64,000 nt of DNA from Clostridia bacterium (GTDB taxonomy: Bacteria; Bacillota; Clostridia; Oscillospirales; CAG-272). The DNA lies in NCBI GenBank assembly GCA_017455905.1, contig JAFTLQ010000002.1, positions 1 to 64,000 of the forward strand. Direction: 5' to 3'. The translations under genes were made by a program, and so were the position numbers. The notes beneath the pieces are model-generated. The model had not been told where the DNA came from, did no database searches, and was given only the letters and a program-made list of their open reading frames with translations. Of this stretch, positions 9,152-17,620 are shown piece by piece (position 1 is the first letter of the stretch; every line of letters starts with the position of its first letter).

Positions 9152-11776
9152 TTATCCGAGCTTTTTGAGCGCGGCAAGAAGGGAATCGCGTGTTTCGTTC
9201 TGCTTGACAAGCTTCGCCTTTTCGCCCTCGACGACGGCGGCAGGCGCTTTGGCAAGAAAGCCCTCGTTCGACAGCTTGCCCTGCAGACGGGCAAGCTCGC
9301 CCTCGACCTTCTTCAGCTCGTTTTGCAGACGTGCGCGCTCCTTATCGAAGTCGATGACGTCGCTCATGGGGATGAAGAGGTTGCCGGCGTCGGTGGCAAC
9401 GGTGATGGCGTTGTCATCGGTATAGGTGTCGGTGAGGATGACCTCCGAGGCCGATGCCAGCTTTTCAAGGATCTTGCCCGCGCGGCGGAAGGTGTCGGCG
9501 TATTTGGTGACAACGTAGAGCTTGGCCTTCTTCGACGGGGGAATGTTCATTTCGCTGCGGCGTGCACGGATGGCGCTGACGCAGGTGATGATACGCTCGA
9601 CCTCCTCTTCCTCGGTCGGGAAGCTGAGGGCGGGATCGACGGTGGGATAGGACGAGATCATAATGGACGTGTCGGTGTGCGGAAGTGCCTGATAGATCTC
9701 CTCGGTGATAAAGGGCATATACGGATGAAGCAGCTTGAGGATGCCGGTCAGCACGTGGATCAGCACGCCGCGCGCGGTGGCCGCGCCCTCGGAGGCGGTG
9801 TCGTACAGACGGCTCTTGGCCATTTCGATATACCAGTCGCAGAAGGAGTTCCACGTAAAGCTGTAGATCTCGCCGAGGGCGACGCCGAGCTCGTAGTGCT
9901 CCATGTTGTCGGTCACGGTCTTGACCAGCGCGTTGAAGCGCGAGAGGATCCACTTGTCCTCAATGGTCATTGCCTCGGTCGACGGCAGCGTCGGTGTGTC
10001 GGCCTCGGTCAGGTTCATCAGCACGAAGCGCGAGGCGTTCCACAGCTTGTTGGCAAAGTTACGTGCCGCCTCGATCTTTTCATCCGAGAAGCGCATATCG
10101 TTTCCGGGAGCGTTGCCCGTAGCCAGGGCAAAGCGCAGGGCGTCCGCACCGTACTGATCAATGATCTGCAGCGGATCGATGCCGTTGCCGAGAGATTTGG
10201 ACATCTTGCGTCCCTGTGCGTCACGGACAAGGCCGTGGATAAAGACGGTGGAGAAGGGCTTTTCGCCGATATGCTCAAGGCCGGAGAAGATCATGCGCGA
10301 CACCCAGAAGGTGATGATATCGTAGCCCGTAACGAGCGTGGAGGTAGGATAGTAACGGGCGAGGTCCTCCGTTTTATCGGGCCAGCCGAGAGTCGAGAAG
10401 GGCCACAGGGCAGAGGAGAACCATGTATCCAGCACGTCCTCCTCCTGGCGCATCGGCGCGCCGCAGGCAGGGCAGACGGACAGATCGGTCTTGCTGACCT
10501 CCATACGGCCGCAGGCGTCGCAGTAGAAGGCGGGAATGCGGTGACCCCACCACAGCTGACGCGAGATGCACCAGTCAAGGATGTTGTTCATCCAGTTGAA
10601 GTAGTTTTTCGAGAAGCGTTCGGGGATAAAGCGGATATCGCCGTTTTCAACCGCCTTGATCGCGGGCTCTGCCAGGGGCTTCATTTTGACGAACCACTGG
10701 TCAGAGGTCATGGGCTCAACGGTGGTGCCGCAACGGTAGCAGGTGCCGACGTTGTGGTCGTGCGGGACGGTCTTGACGAGATACCCCTGCGCCTGCAGGT
10801 CGGCCACGAGTGCCTTGCGGCAGGCGTAGCGGTCCATGCCCTCGTACTTGCCTGCGTAGGCGTTCATCGTTGCATCGTCGTTCATGACCTTGATCTGCTC
10901 CAGATCGTGACGCTTACCGACCTCAAAGTCGTTGGGGTCGTGTGCGGGGGTGATCTTTACGCAGCCCGTACCAAAGCCGATCTCGACGTAGTCGTCGGCG
11001 ATCACGGGGATCTCGCGGCCGACGATCGGCAGGATCAGCGTCTTGCCGATGAGATGCTTGGTGTTCTCATCCTCGGGATTGACGGCCACGGCGGTATCGC
11101 CGAACATGGTTTCGGGACGCGTCGTTGCGACCTCTACGTATCCGTCCTCGCCCTTGATGGGATACTTGATGTGCCAGAAGAAGCCGGGCTGATCCTTGTA
11201 TTCCACCTCGGCGTCGGAGAGGGCTGTCAAGCAGCGGGGGCACCAGTTGATGATGCGGTGGCCGCGGTAGATCAAGCCCTTGTTATACAGGTTGACGAAG
11301 ACCTCGCGCACGGCGCGGGAGCAGCCCTCGTCCATGGTGAAGCGCTCACGGCTCCAGTCACAGGATGAGCCGAGCTTTTTGAGCTGGTTGATGATGCGCC
11401 CTCCGTACTGACGCTTCCAATCCCATACGCGGTCAAGGAAGGCTTCACGGCCGAGATCGTAACGGCTCAGCCCCTCGTTGACGCGCAGCTGCTCCTCCAC
11501 CTTGATCTGCGTGGCGATGCCTGCGTGGTCGGTGCCGGGCACCCACAGCGTGGAGTAGCCCTGCATACGCTTGGTACGGACGAGGATGTCCTGCAGCGTT
11601 TCGTCGAGGGCGTGTCCCATGTGAAGTTGTCCCGTGACGTTGGGCGGTGGGATGACGATGGAGAAGGTCGGCTTCTTGGGATCGGGGTCGGGGGCAAAGT
11701 AGTTTTTGTCGCACCATTCCTGATAGATGCGCGCTTCGAACTCTGCCGGTTGATAATTCTTCGGTAAGTCTTTCAC
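9152..11776 (-). CDS. valS: Valyl-tRNA synthetase
   Basis: Class I synthetase that charges tRNA-Val. 874 residues, normal length. The HIGH motif appears in PPNVTGQLHMGHAL, the KMSKS loop in GRKMSKSLGNGIDP, and the editing-domain block TTRPETMFGDTAVAV lies near residue 220. An anticodon-binding domain and a C-terminal coiled coil (after DVIDFDKERARL) complete the architecture. The start is a GTG at 11774-11776 with a strong GGAGG at 11781-11785. Expression is controlled by a T-box leader upstream. Confidence 0.97.
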   Translation of the reverse strand: MKDLPKNYQPAEFEARIYQEWCDKNYFAPDPDPKKPTFSIVIPPPNVTGQLHMGHALDETLQDILVRTKRMQGYSTLWVPGTDHAGIATQIKVEEQLRVNEGLSRYDLGREAFLDRVWDWKRQYGGRIINQLKKLGSSCDWSRERFTMDEGCSRAVREVFVNLYNKGLIYRGHRIINWCPRCLTALSDAEVEYKDQPGFFWHIKYPIKGEDGYVEVATTRPETMFGDTAVAVNPEDENTKHLIGKTLILPIVGREIPVIADDYVEIGFGTGCVKITPAHDPNDFEVGKRHDLEQIKVMNDDATMNAYAGKYEGMDRYACRKALVADLQAQGYLVKTVPHDHNVGTCYRCGTTVEPMTSDQWFVKMKPLAEPAIKAVENGDIRFIPERFSKNYFNWMNNILDWCISRQLWWGHRIPAFYCDACGRMEVSKTDLSVCPACGAPMRQEEDVLDTWFSSALWPFSTLGWPDKTEDLARYYPTSTLVTGYDIITFWVSRMIFSGLEHIGEKPFSTVFIHGLVRDAQGRKMSKSLGNGIDPLQIIDQYGADALRFALATGNAPGNDMRFSDEKIEAARNFANKLWNASRFVLMNLTEADTPTLPSTEAMTIEDKWILSRFNALVKTVTDNMEHYELGVALGEIYSFTWNSFCDWYIEMAKSRLYDTASEGAATARGVLIHVLTGILKLLHPYMPFITEEIYQALPHTDTSIMISSYPTVDPALSFPTEEEEVERIITCVSAIRARRSEMNIPPSKKAKLYVVTKYADTFRRAGKILEKLASASEVILTDTYTDDNAITVATDAGNLFIPMSDVIDFDKERARLQNELKKVEGELARLQGKLSNEGFLAKAPAAVVEGEKAKLVKQNETRDSLLAALKKLG

Positions 11777-11787
11777 GGTTCCTCCGT

Positions 11788-11807
11788 GCCCGACCGTTCG
11801 GTCGGGC
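11788..11807 (-). other. Strong hairpin next to the valS ribosome site
   Basis: GCCCGACCG-TT-CGGTCGGGC is a nine-pair perfect stem directly upstream of the GGAGG of valS in the leader, after the T-box terminator. It has no U-tract, so it is not a terminator. It could protect the transcript or affect translation. Confidence 0.5.
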
Positions 11808-11853
11808 TCTATATTAAAAAATTTTTCTCACTTGGTCGGGCCATGCCAAAAAA

Positions 11854-12080
11854 CAAAAAACGCCCGACGTGCTATGCACATCGGGGCGCCACAAAAGGGC
11901 ACGGTACCACCCGTATTTATCACTTATCAGCCGATAACGGGGCATCCGTCGGGGTCTACTTGGCAAGCCGTTCTTCCCGAGTCACCGACGGCGACCTTCC
12001 CCATACCGCCATCCCGCGCTTTCACCGTCCGTCGGGTCGCTTCTTTATGGCGTGCATCGGTACTCCTCCGTCTGCTTTTT
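11854..12080 (-). ncRNA. T-box riboswitch of valS, specifier GUC
   Basis: Senses uncharged tRNA-Val and allows read-through into valS. On the minus strand the T-box core GGGTGGTACCGTG lies at about 11903-11915. It is followed by a terminator: stem 11861-11872 with 11876-11888, then a U-rich run. Stem I can be traced: GAGU pairs with ACUC, CCGAUG with CGUCGG and CCAUA with UAUGG. The enclosed 3' strand GGAAGGUCGC presents GUC, a valine codon (11993-11995), at the specifier position. This agrees with the downstream gene. Confidence 0.93.
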
Positions 12081-12083
12081 GAT

Positions 12084-12112
12084 ATTGTAACACGCCGTGC
12101 GGCGTTTGTCAA
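12084..12112 (-). promoter_or_regulatory. Promoter of the valS T-box transcript
   Basis: On the minus strand a consensus TTGACA (12107-12112) and TACAAT (12084-12089) are separated by 17 bases. Transcription would start a few bases before stem I of the T-box. Confidence 0.85.
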
Positions 12113-12133
12113 GAGGGTTTTTGGCTTTTTGTG

Positions 12134-12170
12134 CGGGCGCTCGCGCGCATGCGATGCACGGGAGCGCCCG
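12134..12170. other. Nine-pair hairpin between divergent promoters
   Basis: CGGGCGCTC (12134-12142) pairs perfectly with GAGCGCCCG (12162-12170). It lies between the valS promoter and the promoter at 12206. An A-run follows it on the plus strand, so read on the minus strand a U-run precedes the stem and it is not a proper terminator there. Possibly a protein-binding site or insulator. Confidence 0.4.
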
Positions 12171-12205
12171 TGGGTAAAAAAAGTTGTACGGATGCGCCGT
12201 GAGTG

Positions 12206-12234
12206 TTGATTTTTTTCGTTGGATTTGCTATAAT
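12206..12234 (+). promoter_or_regulatory. Promoter of the GH13-like gene cluster
   Basis: TTGATT (12206-12211) and TATAAT (12229-12234) are separated by 17 bases. The start codon at 12267 follows a GGGAGGGG ribosome site. Confidence 0.8.
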
Positions 12235-12266
12235 ATAGGAAAACACACGAAAAGGGAGGGGATTGC

Positions 12267-13397
12267 ATGCGTACGCTTCGATCGATCTATCACCTATCCG
12301 TGAAGTCGTATACCGATGAAGGCACCTTTTGCGCCGCTGCCGAGCGGTTGGCCGGCCTGTGTGCGCTCGGCTTCGACGCCGTGGCCATCAGCGCCTTTGA
12401 CGACACCTGCGGAAGCTCTCAGCAGCTGCTCTCGTTGGTCGCGCGTGCCCACGCCCTCGGGCTGTGCGTCGTGCTTGACCTTGCGTGCCTGTACGGCGGC
12501 GTGACCTCTCCCGCCTCGTTTATTGAGATGGCGGTGCGCCAATCGTTGGCCGACGGCTTTTTGCTCGGTGCGCAGGATCTGCGCTTCGATGATGTGCTGC
12601 CGACGATCGGCCGCCTGCACAAGGAACGCGACGACCTGTGGTTCGGCTTGTGCGATCGGGCACCCATCGAAGGCGAGCGCCCCGACGGTATTGCGCGTCT
12701 TGGCTTCGAGCCGTCGGCGATCCTCACGGCGGCACAGCCGGCCGACGAGCTGTCCCGACAGCTGGCCCGTGTGGCAAAGACGCGTATGCCGCTCGTAACG
12801 CCCGTGCCGTATCGTCCCGAGCAAACGCTAAAGGATCACGCGGCGGGGGACGCCGCCTTGCTGCTGGCGTATCTGCTGCCCGGTGTGCCTCATCTGGCGG
12901 CGGGATGTGAATCTGCGTCACATGCGACCCGACCGACCGACGCGCAGGCTTTTGCCGATCGGCGGCGATATGCCTTGCTGACCACCTTGTGCCGGCTTCG
13001 AAGCGCGTATGCGACGCTTTCGTCCACGCACCCGGCGGCGCGCATCGACCTGCAGGATGGGACACTCATTCTTTCGCGGCGTACCGGCGCTGGAACGCTG
13101 TATCTGTATCTGCGCGTAGGGACGGAGGCGGGTTGCGTCAGCGACCGACCCTTAGCGGCGGCTCGCCCGCTCCTGTCAAGCGGCCTGTATCGCCGAGGCG
13201 GCCTCCCGTGTCTATCTCCGTACGGCTATGCGCTATGCTTCGTCGAGAAGGTGCAAAAGACGGCACGCATCGCGGATGCCGAACAGGCGCACACGGACGA
13301 AGTCGAGAATTCCACCGTCGGATCCGTAGGACCCGATAGTGAGGAAATGCCTCCCGTTACGGTACAAAATGCAGGAGAAATGCAAACAATTCTTTGA
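12267..13397 (+). CDS. GH13-like (alpha-amylase fold) protein lacking catalytic residues
   Basis: 376 residues. The opening barrel elements match the alpha-amylase superfamily: ERLAGLCALGFDAVAISAF (strand 2 region), HALGLCVVLDLA (strand 3) and PGVPHLAAGCE (late barrel, compare GTPFIYYGDE). At the strand 4 motif, GFxxDxxxH is replaced by GFLLGAQDL, so the nucleophile Asp is lost. The strand 5 general-acid Glu region reads WFGLCDRAP. A beta-rich C-terminal part (GTLILSRRTGAGTLYLYL) resembles domain C. I infer a non-catalytic, possibly sugar-binding or regulatory, descendant. First gene of a four-gene group. The tail after about residue 330 is low in recognisable structure. Confidence 0.65.
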   Translation: MRTLRSIYHLSVKSYTDEGTFCAAAERLAGLCALGFDAVAISAFDDTCGSSQQLLSLVARAHALGLCVVLDLACLYGGVTSPASFIEMAVRQSLADGFLLGAQDLRFDDVLPTIGRLHKERDDLWFGLCDRAPIEGERPDGIARLGFEPSAILTAAQPADELSRQLARVAKTRMPLVTPVPYRPEQTLKDHAAGDAALLLAYLLPGVPHLAAGCESASHATRPTDAQAFADRRRYALLTTLCRLRSAYATLSSTHPAARIDLQDGTLILSRRTGAGTLYLYLRVGTEAGCVSDRPLAAARPLLSSGLYRRGGLPCLSPYGYALCFVEKVQKTARIADAEQAHTDEVENSTVGSVGPDSEEMPPVTVQNAGEMQTIL

Positions 13398-13430
13398 AAT
13401 TAGACACATTTTTAGACAGAGGATAGAAAA

Positions 13431-13589
13431 ATGGAAAAAGAATCGATTGATCGTATCAACGAGCTTGGACGCTTGATGCGCCAACGTGAGCTGACGGCGG
13501 AAGAAAAGGAAGAGCAGCGCATCCTGCGCGAAAGATACATACAAGAGGTTCGCCGCGCGTTGCGCGGAGAAAGGACGGAAACCATATGA
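13431..13589 (+). CDS. DUF896 family small protein (YnzC-like)
   Basis: 52 residues, starting MEKESIDRINELGRLMRQR and containing LTAEEKEEQRILRERYI, the characteristic two-helix pattern of DUF896 proteins found across Bacillota. The molecular role of the family is poorly known; Bacillus relatives are linked to stress responses. The stop overlaps the ATG of the next gene (ATATGA), showing coupling. It is short but matches the family over its full length, so I regard it as real. Confidence 0.85.
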   Translation: MEKESIDRINELGRLMRQRELTAEEKEEQRILRERYIQEVRRALRGERTETI

Positions 13590-14098
13590 AATGCTGTATT
13601 TGCCGCACACCTATCCAAACAGAGGAGCCCGCGATCTTGACGCACGGTGCGTACGGTCATCCCCGTTGCCTTTGCCCCTCGTGCGAGGCGCTTTTGGATA
13701 CGGCGATCGAGGGGAGCGAGGTCGAGGCGGTTCGCGGTGCCTTGCACGCGCTGTCCGATCTGCGGATCAAAAACGGGGATTTTGACAAAGCGACGTCGGA
13801 AACGCTGACGCAGATCGTGGCGCAGGCGTCCGAGCGTATGGCCGCTATGGAGGCGGGCACCTATGAGGGATCCGCTGCGTGCGAGGTGACCGAGGAGCCC
13901 GTGCAGGCGTCGGCCGAGGACGAGGCTGCGCAGGAATACGACATCCCCGAGGAGCTGCGTGAGCTGGAGGAGGACCGCGAGCGTGACCGCATCGAGGACG
14001 AACGGGAAAAGGCCTTTGATAAGTACTTCCGCTTCGTATGGATCGGCGTGATCGCCGCGTTCGTCGCCGCCCTTGTGTATATTCTCTTTTTCCGTTGA
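13586..14098 (+). CDS. Zinc-ribbon protein with C-terminal membrane anchor
   Basis: 170 residues of unknown function. Residues 1-35 hold Cys pairs (CCIC, then HPRCLCPSC) that could bind one zinc. The middle is helical and very acidic (EELRELEEDRERDR). One hydrophobic helix (about 150-167) ends two residues before the C-terminus, so the protein is probably tail-anchored with the zinc domain in the cytoplasm. It overlaps the DUF896 stop and ends three bases before the next gene, so it belongs to the same transcription unit. Confidence 0.7.
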   Translation: MKCCICRTPIQTEEPAILTHGAYGHPRCLCPSCEALLDTAIEGSEVEAVRGALHALSDLRIKNGDFDKATSETLTQIVAQASERMAAMEAGTYEGSAACEVTEEPVQASAEDEAAQEYDIPEELRELEEDRERDRIEDEREKAFDKYFRFVWIGVIAAFVAALVYILFFR

Positions 14099-14101
14099 CC
14101 G

Positions 14102-15115
14102 ATGTGTAAGACCGTTCGTTTTTGCATCCTCGGCACAAACTTTATCAGCGATCTCTTTGCTGAGGCCGTCATCGCGGCGGAGGGCGCAAGCATCTGTGCC
14201 GTGTATTCGCGCACGCAGGCGACGGGACAGGCCTTTGCCGACCGACACGGCATCGGCAAGGTGTATACCGATATGGACGCTATGCTGACCGACGCGTCGA
14301 TCGACGCCGTCTATATTGCTACGCCCAACCGATGCCACTATCCGATGGCCAAGCGCGCACTGTCCGCCGGCAAGCACGTGCTGTGCGAAAAGCCCATGAC
14401 CGAGTGCGCCGAGCAGACCGAGGAGCTCATCCGCCTGTCCGAGACGGTCGGTCGCGTGCTGCTGGAGGCGATGCGACCGGATTTTGATCCTGCCTATCCC
14501 GTGCTTCGCGAGGCGCTGCTCCGTATCGGACGAATCCGTCGGGTGGAGCTTTCCTTTTGTCAGTATTCCTCCCGCTACGATCGCTTCCGCCGTGGGGAGG
14601 TACTCAACGCCTTTGATCCCACCATCGGCAACTGCGCGTTGGCGGATATCGGTATTTATCCTCTGCATATGGCCGTCTCGCTCTTTGGTGAGCCGTCGGC
14701 GCTGACGGGGGCGTCCGTTTTCCTGTCCAACGGCTTTGAGGGGGCAGGGCAGGCGCTGCTGTCGTATCCGGCGCAGGGCTATACCGTTTGCGTCTCGTAT
14801 TCCAAGATTGCCAACGGCCTTCATCCCTCGCTGATCGAGGGAGAGGACGGCAGCATCACGGTGGATAAGCTTACGACACCCTCCCGCATCCTTCTGTATC
14901 CGCGCACAGGCGGCCAAGAGGAGCTGTATCGGGCGGATATTCCGAACAATATGGTCTATGAGATCGATGCCTTTTGCTCCATGGTGAGGGGGGAGCGGCC
15001 ATGGCAGGCGTATCTGTCCCTGACGCACCGCACGATGCGTGTGTATGACGCGATCGTTCGGAACAACGGTATCTTTCCCGTGCCGACCGCTGAAGGCGGG
15101 GATAAAAACATATAA
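14102..15115 (+). CDS. Gfo/Idh/MocA family oxidoreductase
   Basis: NAD(P)-dependent oxidoreductase of unknown substrate. 337 residues with an N-terminal Rossmann fold (residues 4-120) and the family hallmark LCEKPMTECAEQTEEL, whose Lys is in the catalytic EKP motif. DIGIYPLHMAVSLFG matches the C-terminal domain active-site helix. Family members act on sugars, inositols or bile pigments; nothing here fixes the substrate. Last gene before a terminator. Confidence 0.88.
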   Translation: MCKTVRFCILGTNFISDLFAEAVIAAEGASICAVYSRTQATGQAFADRHGIGKVYTDMDAMLTDASIDAVYIATPNRCHYPMAKRALSAGKHVLCEKPMTECAEQTEELIRLSETVGRVLLEAMRPDFDPAYPVLREALLRIGRIRRVELSFCQYSSRYDRFRRGEVLNAFDPTIGNCALADIGIYPLHMAVSLFGEPSALTGASVFLSNGFEGAGQALLSYPAQGYTVCVSYSKIANGLHPSLIEGEDGSITVDKLTTPSRILLYPRTGGQEELYRADIPNNMVYEIDAFCSMVRGERPWQAYLSLTHRTMRVYDAIVRNNGIFPVPTAEGGDKNI

Positions 15116-15122
15116 ATGAAAG

Positions 15123-15160
15123 CACGCGCATAGGTTGTACTATCCTATGCGCGTTTTTTG
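15123..15160 (+). terminator. Terminator after the oxidoreductase gene
   Basis: ACGCGCATAGG-ttgtact-atCCTATGCGCG followed by six T. It separates the GH13-like cluster from the AGCS symporter gene. Confidence 0.9.
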
Positions 15161-15168
15161 AGGTTTGT

Positions 15169-16455
15169 ATGTCGTTTATTCCTCTGCTGCTGACGGTCGT
15201 CGGCGCGTATTTTCTTATTCGCCTTCGTGCGTTTTTTCTATGTCACCCGCTTCGCACGCTGCGCTTGACCTTCCGTGCGCTCCGTAAGGAGGACGGGCGA
15301 AGCCTCGTCGCCTTTGCTCTGGCACTCGCCGGCACGCTCGGTGTCGGCAATCTCAGCGGTGTCGCTCTCGGTCTGCTCGTGGGCGGTGCGGGAAGCCTGT
15401 TCTGGATATGGGTGTCCTCCGTATTTGCCTGCGTGCTGAAATACGCCGAGGTCCTGATCGCCAAGGACGTGTCCTCCTACGAGGGGAACGGCATGATGCA
15501 GGTCATACGGCGCTTCGTTCCGGGAGGACGGGCGGTGTCGGGGGTGTATGCCCTCGTTTGCTTACTGCTCGCCTGTACCATGGGGGCTATGCTGCAAAGT
15601 CGCGCCGTGACCGAATGCGCGACGAGCGCGATCGGCGTTTCATCCCCTGTCGTGTCGCTCGTCGTCACCGCACTTCTGCTATTCGTTATCGTCGGCGGTG
15701 CAAGCCGCATCGAGCGAGCCGTCTCCGTCACGGTGCCTGTGGCGGCGCTGTGCTATATCGTGCTGTCCGTCGGTGTGCTGTGCGTTGGATATCGCTATAT
15801 TCCGTCGGCGCTTGCCGCCGTTTGGAACGGTGCGTTCAGCACACGGGGTGTTCTTGGCGGCGTGATAGGGACGCTGACCTCCGAGGCGGTGCGGCGCGGC
15901 TTTGCCGGAGGCCTTTTATCCAATGAGGCAGGCGCCGGTACCTCGGCGCTGGCACACGTGCGCAGCAGCGGCACCTCTCCCTCGGCACAGGGGTTGATCG
16001 GTATGTGTGAGGTGGTCTGCGATACGGCGATCTGCACGCTGACGGGGCTGTCGTTGCTCGTCGGGACGCGCGGTAGTCTTCCGTCCGCCTCCTCGGTCGA
16101 GCCGATCGAGTGGCTGTCGGACGTATTTGCCGGAAGCCTTGGCGGATGGTGCCGCGGCGTGCTGCTGCTGTCTGTATTTGCCTTTGCTTTTTCTACGATC
16201 GTCTGCTGGTATTATTACGGACGTCGGTGTGCGCTGTATCTTTGGCAGGGAATGCCCTCGTGGCTGTATGCGCTGTTGTATCTTGCGTCTGCCTTCCTTG
16301 GAGGGATCGTTACCTCGCGTCTGACGGTGCGTGTGGTCGATCTGTCCCTCGGCGTGCTGTGCGTGCTGTCCCTCGGTGCGTTGTTGGCGGCCGAGCGGCG
16401 TATTTGTACGCTGCACCGAGCGCAGTTTTTACCCCTACGGGATACCCGTGTATAG
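15169..16455 (+). CDS. Alanine/glycine:cation symporter (AGCS family)
   Basis: Sodium- or proton-coupled uptake of alanine or glycine. 428 residues with about ten membrane helices. The family hallmarks are LGVGNLSGVALGLLVGGAGS, KYAEVLIAKD and GFAGGLLSNEAGAGTSALAH, which line the substrate path in AGCS transporters. The protein is slightly short for the family (about 440-500) but no block appears missing. The ATG at 15169 follows a terminator hairpin closely, so its promoter must overlap that region or expression depends on read-through. Substrate is inferred from the family only. Confidence 0.88.
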   Translation: MSFIPLLLTVVGAYFLIRLRAFFLCHPLRTLRLTFRALRKEDGRSLVAFALALAGTLGVGNLSGVALGLLVGGAGSLFWIWVSSVFACVLKYAEVLIAKDVSSYEGNGMMQVIRRFVPGGRAVSGVYALVCLLLACTMGAMLQSRAVTECATSAIGVSSPVVSLVVTALLLFVIVGGASRIERAVSVTVPVAALCYIVLSVGVLCVGYRYIPSALAAVWNGAFSTRGVLGGVIGTLTSEAVRRGFAGGLLSNEAGAGTSALAHVRSSGTSPSAQGLIGMCEVVCDTAICTLTGLSLLVGTRGSLPSASSVEPIEWLSDVFAGSLGGWCRGVLLLSVFAFAFSTIVCWYYYGRRCALYLWQGMPSWLYALLYLASAFLGGIVTSRLTVRVVDLSLGVLCVLSLGALLAAERRICTLHRAQFLPLRDTRV

Positions 16456-16456
16456 A

Positions 16457-16492
16457 AAAAGGGCACAGCGGCAGGTGGCTGTGCCCTTTTTA
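16457..16492. terminator. Bidirectional terminator between the symporter gene and rplL
   Basis: AAAAAGGGCACAGC-ggcaggtg-GCTGTGCCCTTTTTA: a nine-pair stem flanked by A- and T-runs between convergent genes. Confidence 0.9.
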
Positions 16493-16509
16493 GGTAATAG
16501 GAGATGAAA

Positions 16510-16884
16510 TTACTTAACTTCAACTTCTGCGCCGGCAGCCTTGAGCTGTTCAGCGATCTTGTCGGCCTCTTCCTTGGAAACAGCTTCCTTGATAGCCTTG
16601 GGAGCAGCTTCAACGAGGTCCTTAGCGTCCTTAAGGCCAAGACCGGTGATCTCACGAGCAACCTTAATGACAGCGAGCTTGTTAGCGCCGGCAGCCTTAA
16701 GGATGACGTCGAATTCGGTCTTCTCCTCAGCAGCGGGAGCAGCAGCAGCGCCTGCAACGGGAGCAGCGGCTACGGGAGCGGCGGAAACGCCGAACTCTTC
16801 CTCGAGAGCCTTAACGAGATCAGCAAGTTCAAGAATGGTAAGACCCTTTACAAGGTCAAGGATTTGCGTTGTCTTTTCGTTCAT
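16510..16884 (-). CDS. rplL: Ribosomal protein L7/L12
   Basis: Stalk protein of the large ribosomal subunit that recruits translation GTPases. 124 residues: an N-terminal dimerisation helix pair ([20 protein letters not shown]), an Ala-rich hinge (about 35-52) and the C-terminal domain [20 protein letters not shown]. Codon use is strongly biased, as expected for a highly expressed gene. It lies 44 bases after rplJ. No L1 or L11 gene precedes the pair and no rpoB follows, since the next gene is convergent. Confidence 0.98.
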   Translation of the reverse strand: MNEKTTQILDLVKGLTILELADLVKALEEEFGVSAAPVAAAPVAGAAAAPAAEEKTEFDVILKAAGANKLAVIKVAREITGLGLKDAKDLVEAAPKAIKEAVSKEEADKIAEQLKAAGAEVEVK

Positions 16885-16928
16885 TTTTCTATTCCTCCGA
16901 ATATAATTATTTGTTTAAGCGGCAGAGA

Positions 16929-17459
16929 TCAGGCCTCTGCGGGAGCCTCGGCTGCATCGTCTGCGCCGTTTTCTTTGTCGATCTTTGCTTGAAGTACATA
17001 AGCGAAGCCGTACAGAGAGGACATCAAGCTGCCCATCATCTTGGCAACCAGCACTTCCTTCGACGGAGTAGCGGCAAGTGCCTCTACGCCCTGAAGATCC
17101 AGAACGCCGCCATCAACGAAGCCGGCCTTGATCTCAAAGGTCTTGAGCTTATCAGCATACTCTTTGAGGATCTTAGCGGGAGCGATGGGATCGTCCGTGG
17201 AAAGTGCGATGGCCGTCATACCGTTCAAGTACTCCTTGAGATCGCCGTAGCCGGCAATGTCACAAGCTCTTGCGGTAAGGGTGTTCTTCATGACCGTGTA
17301 CTCAACACCGGCTTTACGAAGCGCGGTACGGAGTGCGGTGTCATCTGCAACGGTAATGCCCTGGTACTTAACAAGAACGCCGGAGGACGCCTGCTTGATC
17401 TTCTCAGCGAGCTCTGCGACGACTTGCTTCTTCTGTTCCAGAATGTTCTGACTTGGCAT
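16929..17459 (-). CDS. rplJ: Ribosomal protein L10
   Basis: Anchors L7/L12 dimers to 23S rRNA. 176 residues beginning MPSQNILEQKKQVVAEL, with GVEYTVMKNTLTARA and LSTDDPIAPAKIL matching L10. The ATG at 17459 follows GGAGGTG, so it is preferred over an in-frame ATG eight codons upstream. The acidic C-terminal tail (GADDAAEAPAEA) is common in Clostridia. The leader upstream carries an attenuator, suggesting autoregulation by the L10-L12 complex. Confidence 0.97.
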   Translation of the reverse strand: MPSQNILEQKKQVVAELAEKIKQASSGVLVKYQGITVADDTALRTALRKAGVEYTVMKNTLTARACDIAGYGDLKEYLNGMTAIALSTDDPIAPAKILKEYADKLKTFEIKAGFVDGGVLDLQGVEALAATPSKEVLVAKMMGSLMSSLYGFAYVLQAKIDKENGADDAAEAPAEA

Positions 17460-17484
17460 TTTTCCACCTCCATAAAATTTCAAT

Positions 17485-17614
17485 AAAAAAATCCTTTCCG
17501 GTAAATGGTCATACGACTACCGAGAAAGGACGCACCGATCGCTTATTAGGATGGAAAGTCTCACCTCGGCAGGAAAGCAGTTGCTTTTACCGGAACCTGC
17601 TGTCTTAGGATAAC
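17485..17614 (-). ncRNA. L10 leader with attenuator
   Basis: The 130-base leader between the promoter and rplJ contains a terminator hairpin on the minus strand (17492-17503 pairing with 17518-17530), followed by seven U. Upstream of it is a structured segment (about 17535-17614), positioned like the L10(L12)4-binding domain of Bacillota L10 leaders. I infer premature termination when free L10-L12 binds. Confidence 0.8.
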
Positions 17615-17620
17615 AACGGT

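Noticed and set aside
9323..11368. Open frame of 681 codons on the plus strand
   Set aside because: It lies wholly antisense to valS, has no ribosome site, and its composition reflects the GC-rich third positions of the opposite strand.
13412..15028. Open frame of 538 codons on the minus strand
   Set aside because: Antisense to three genes of the GH13-like cluster and without family motifs.
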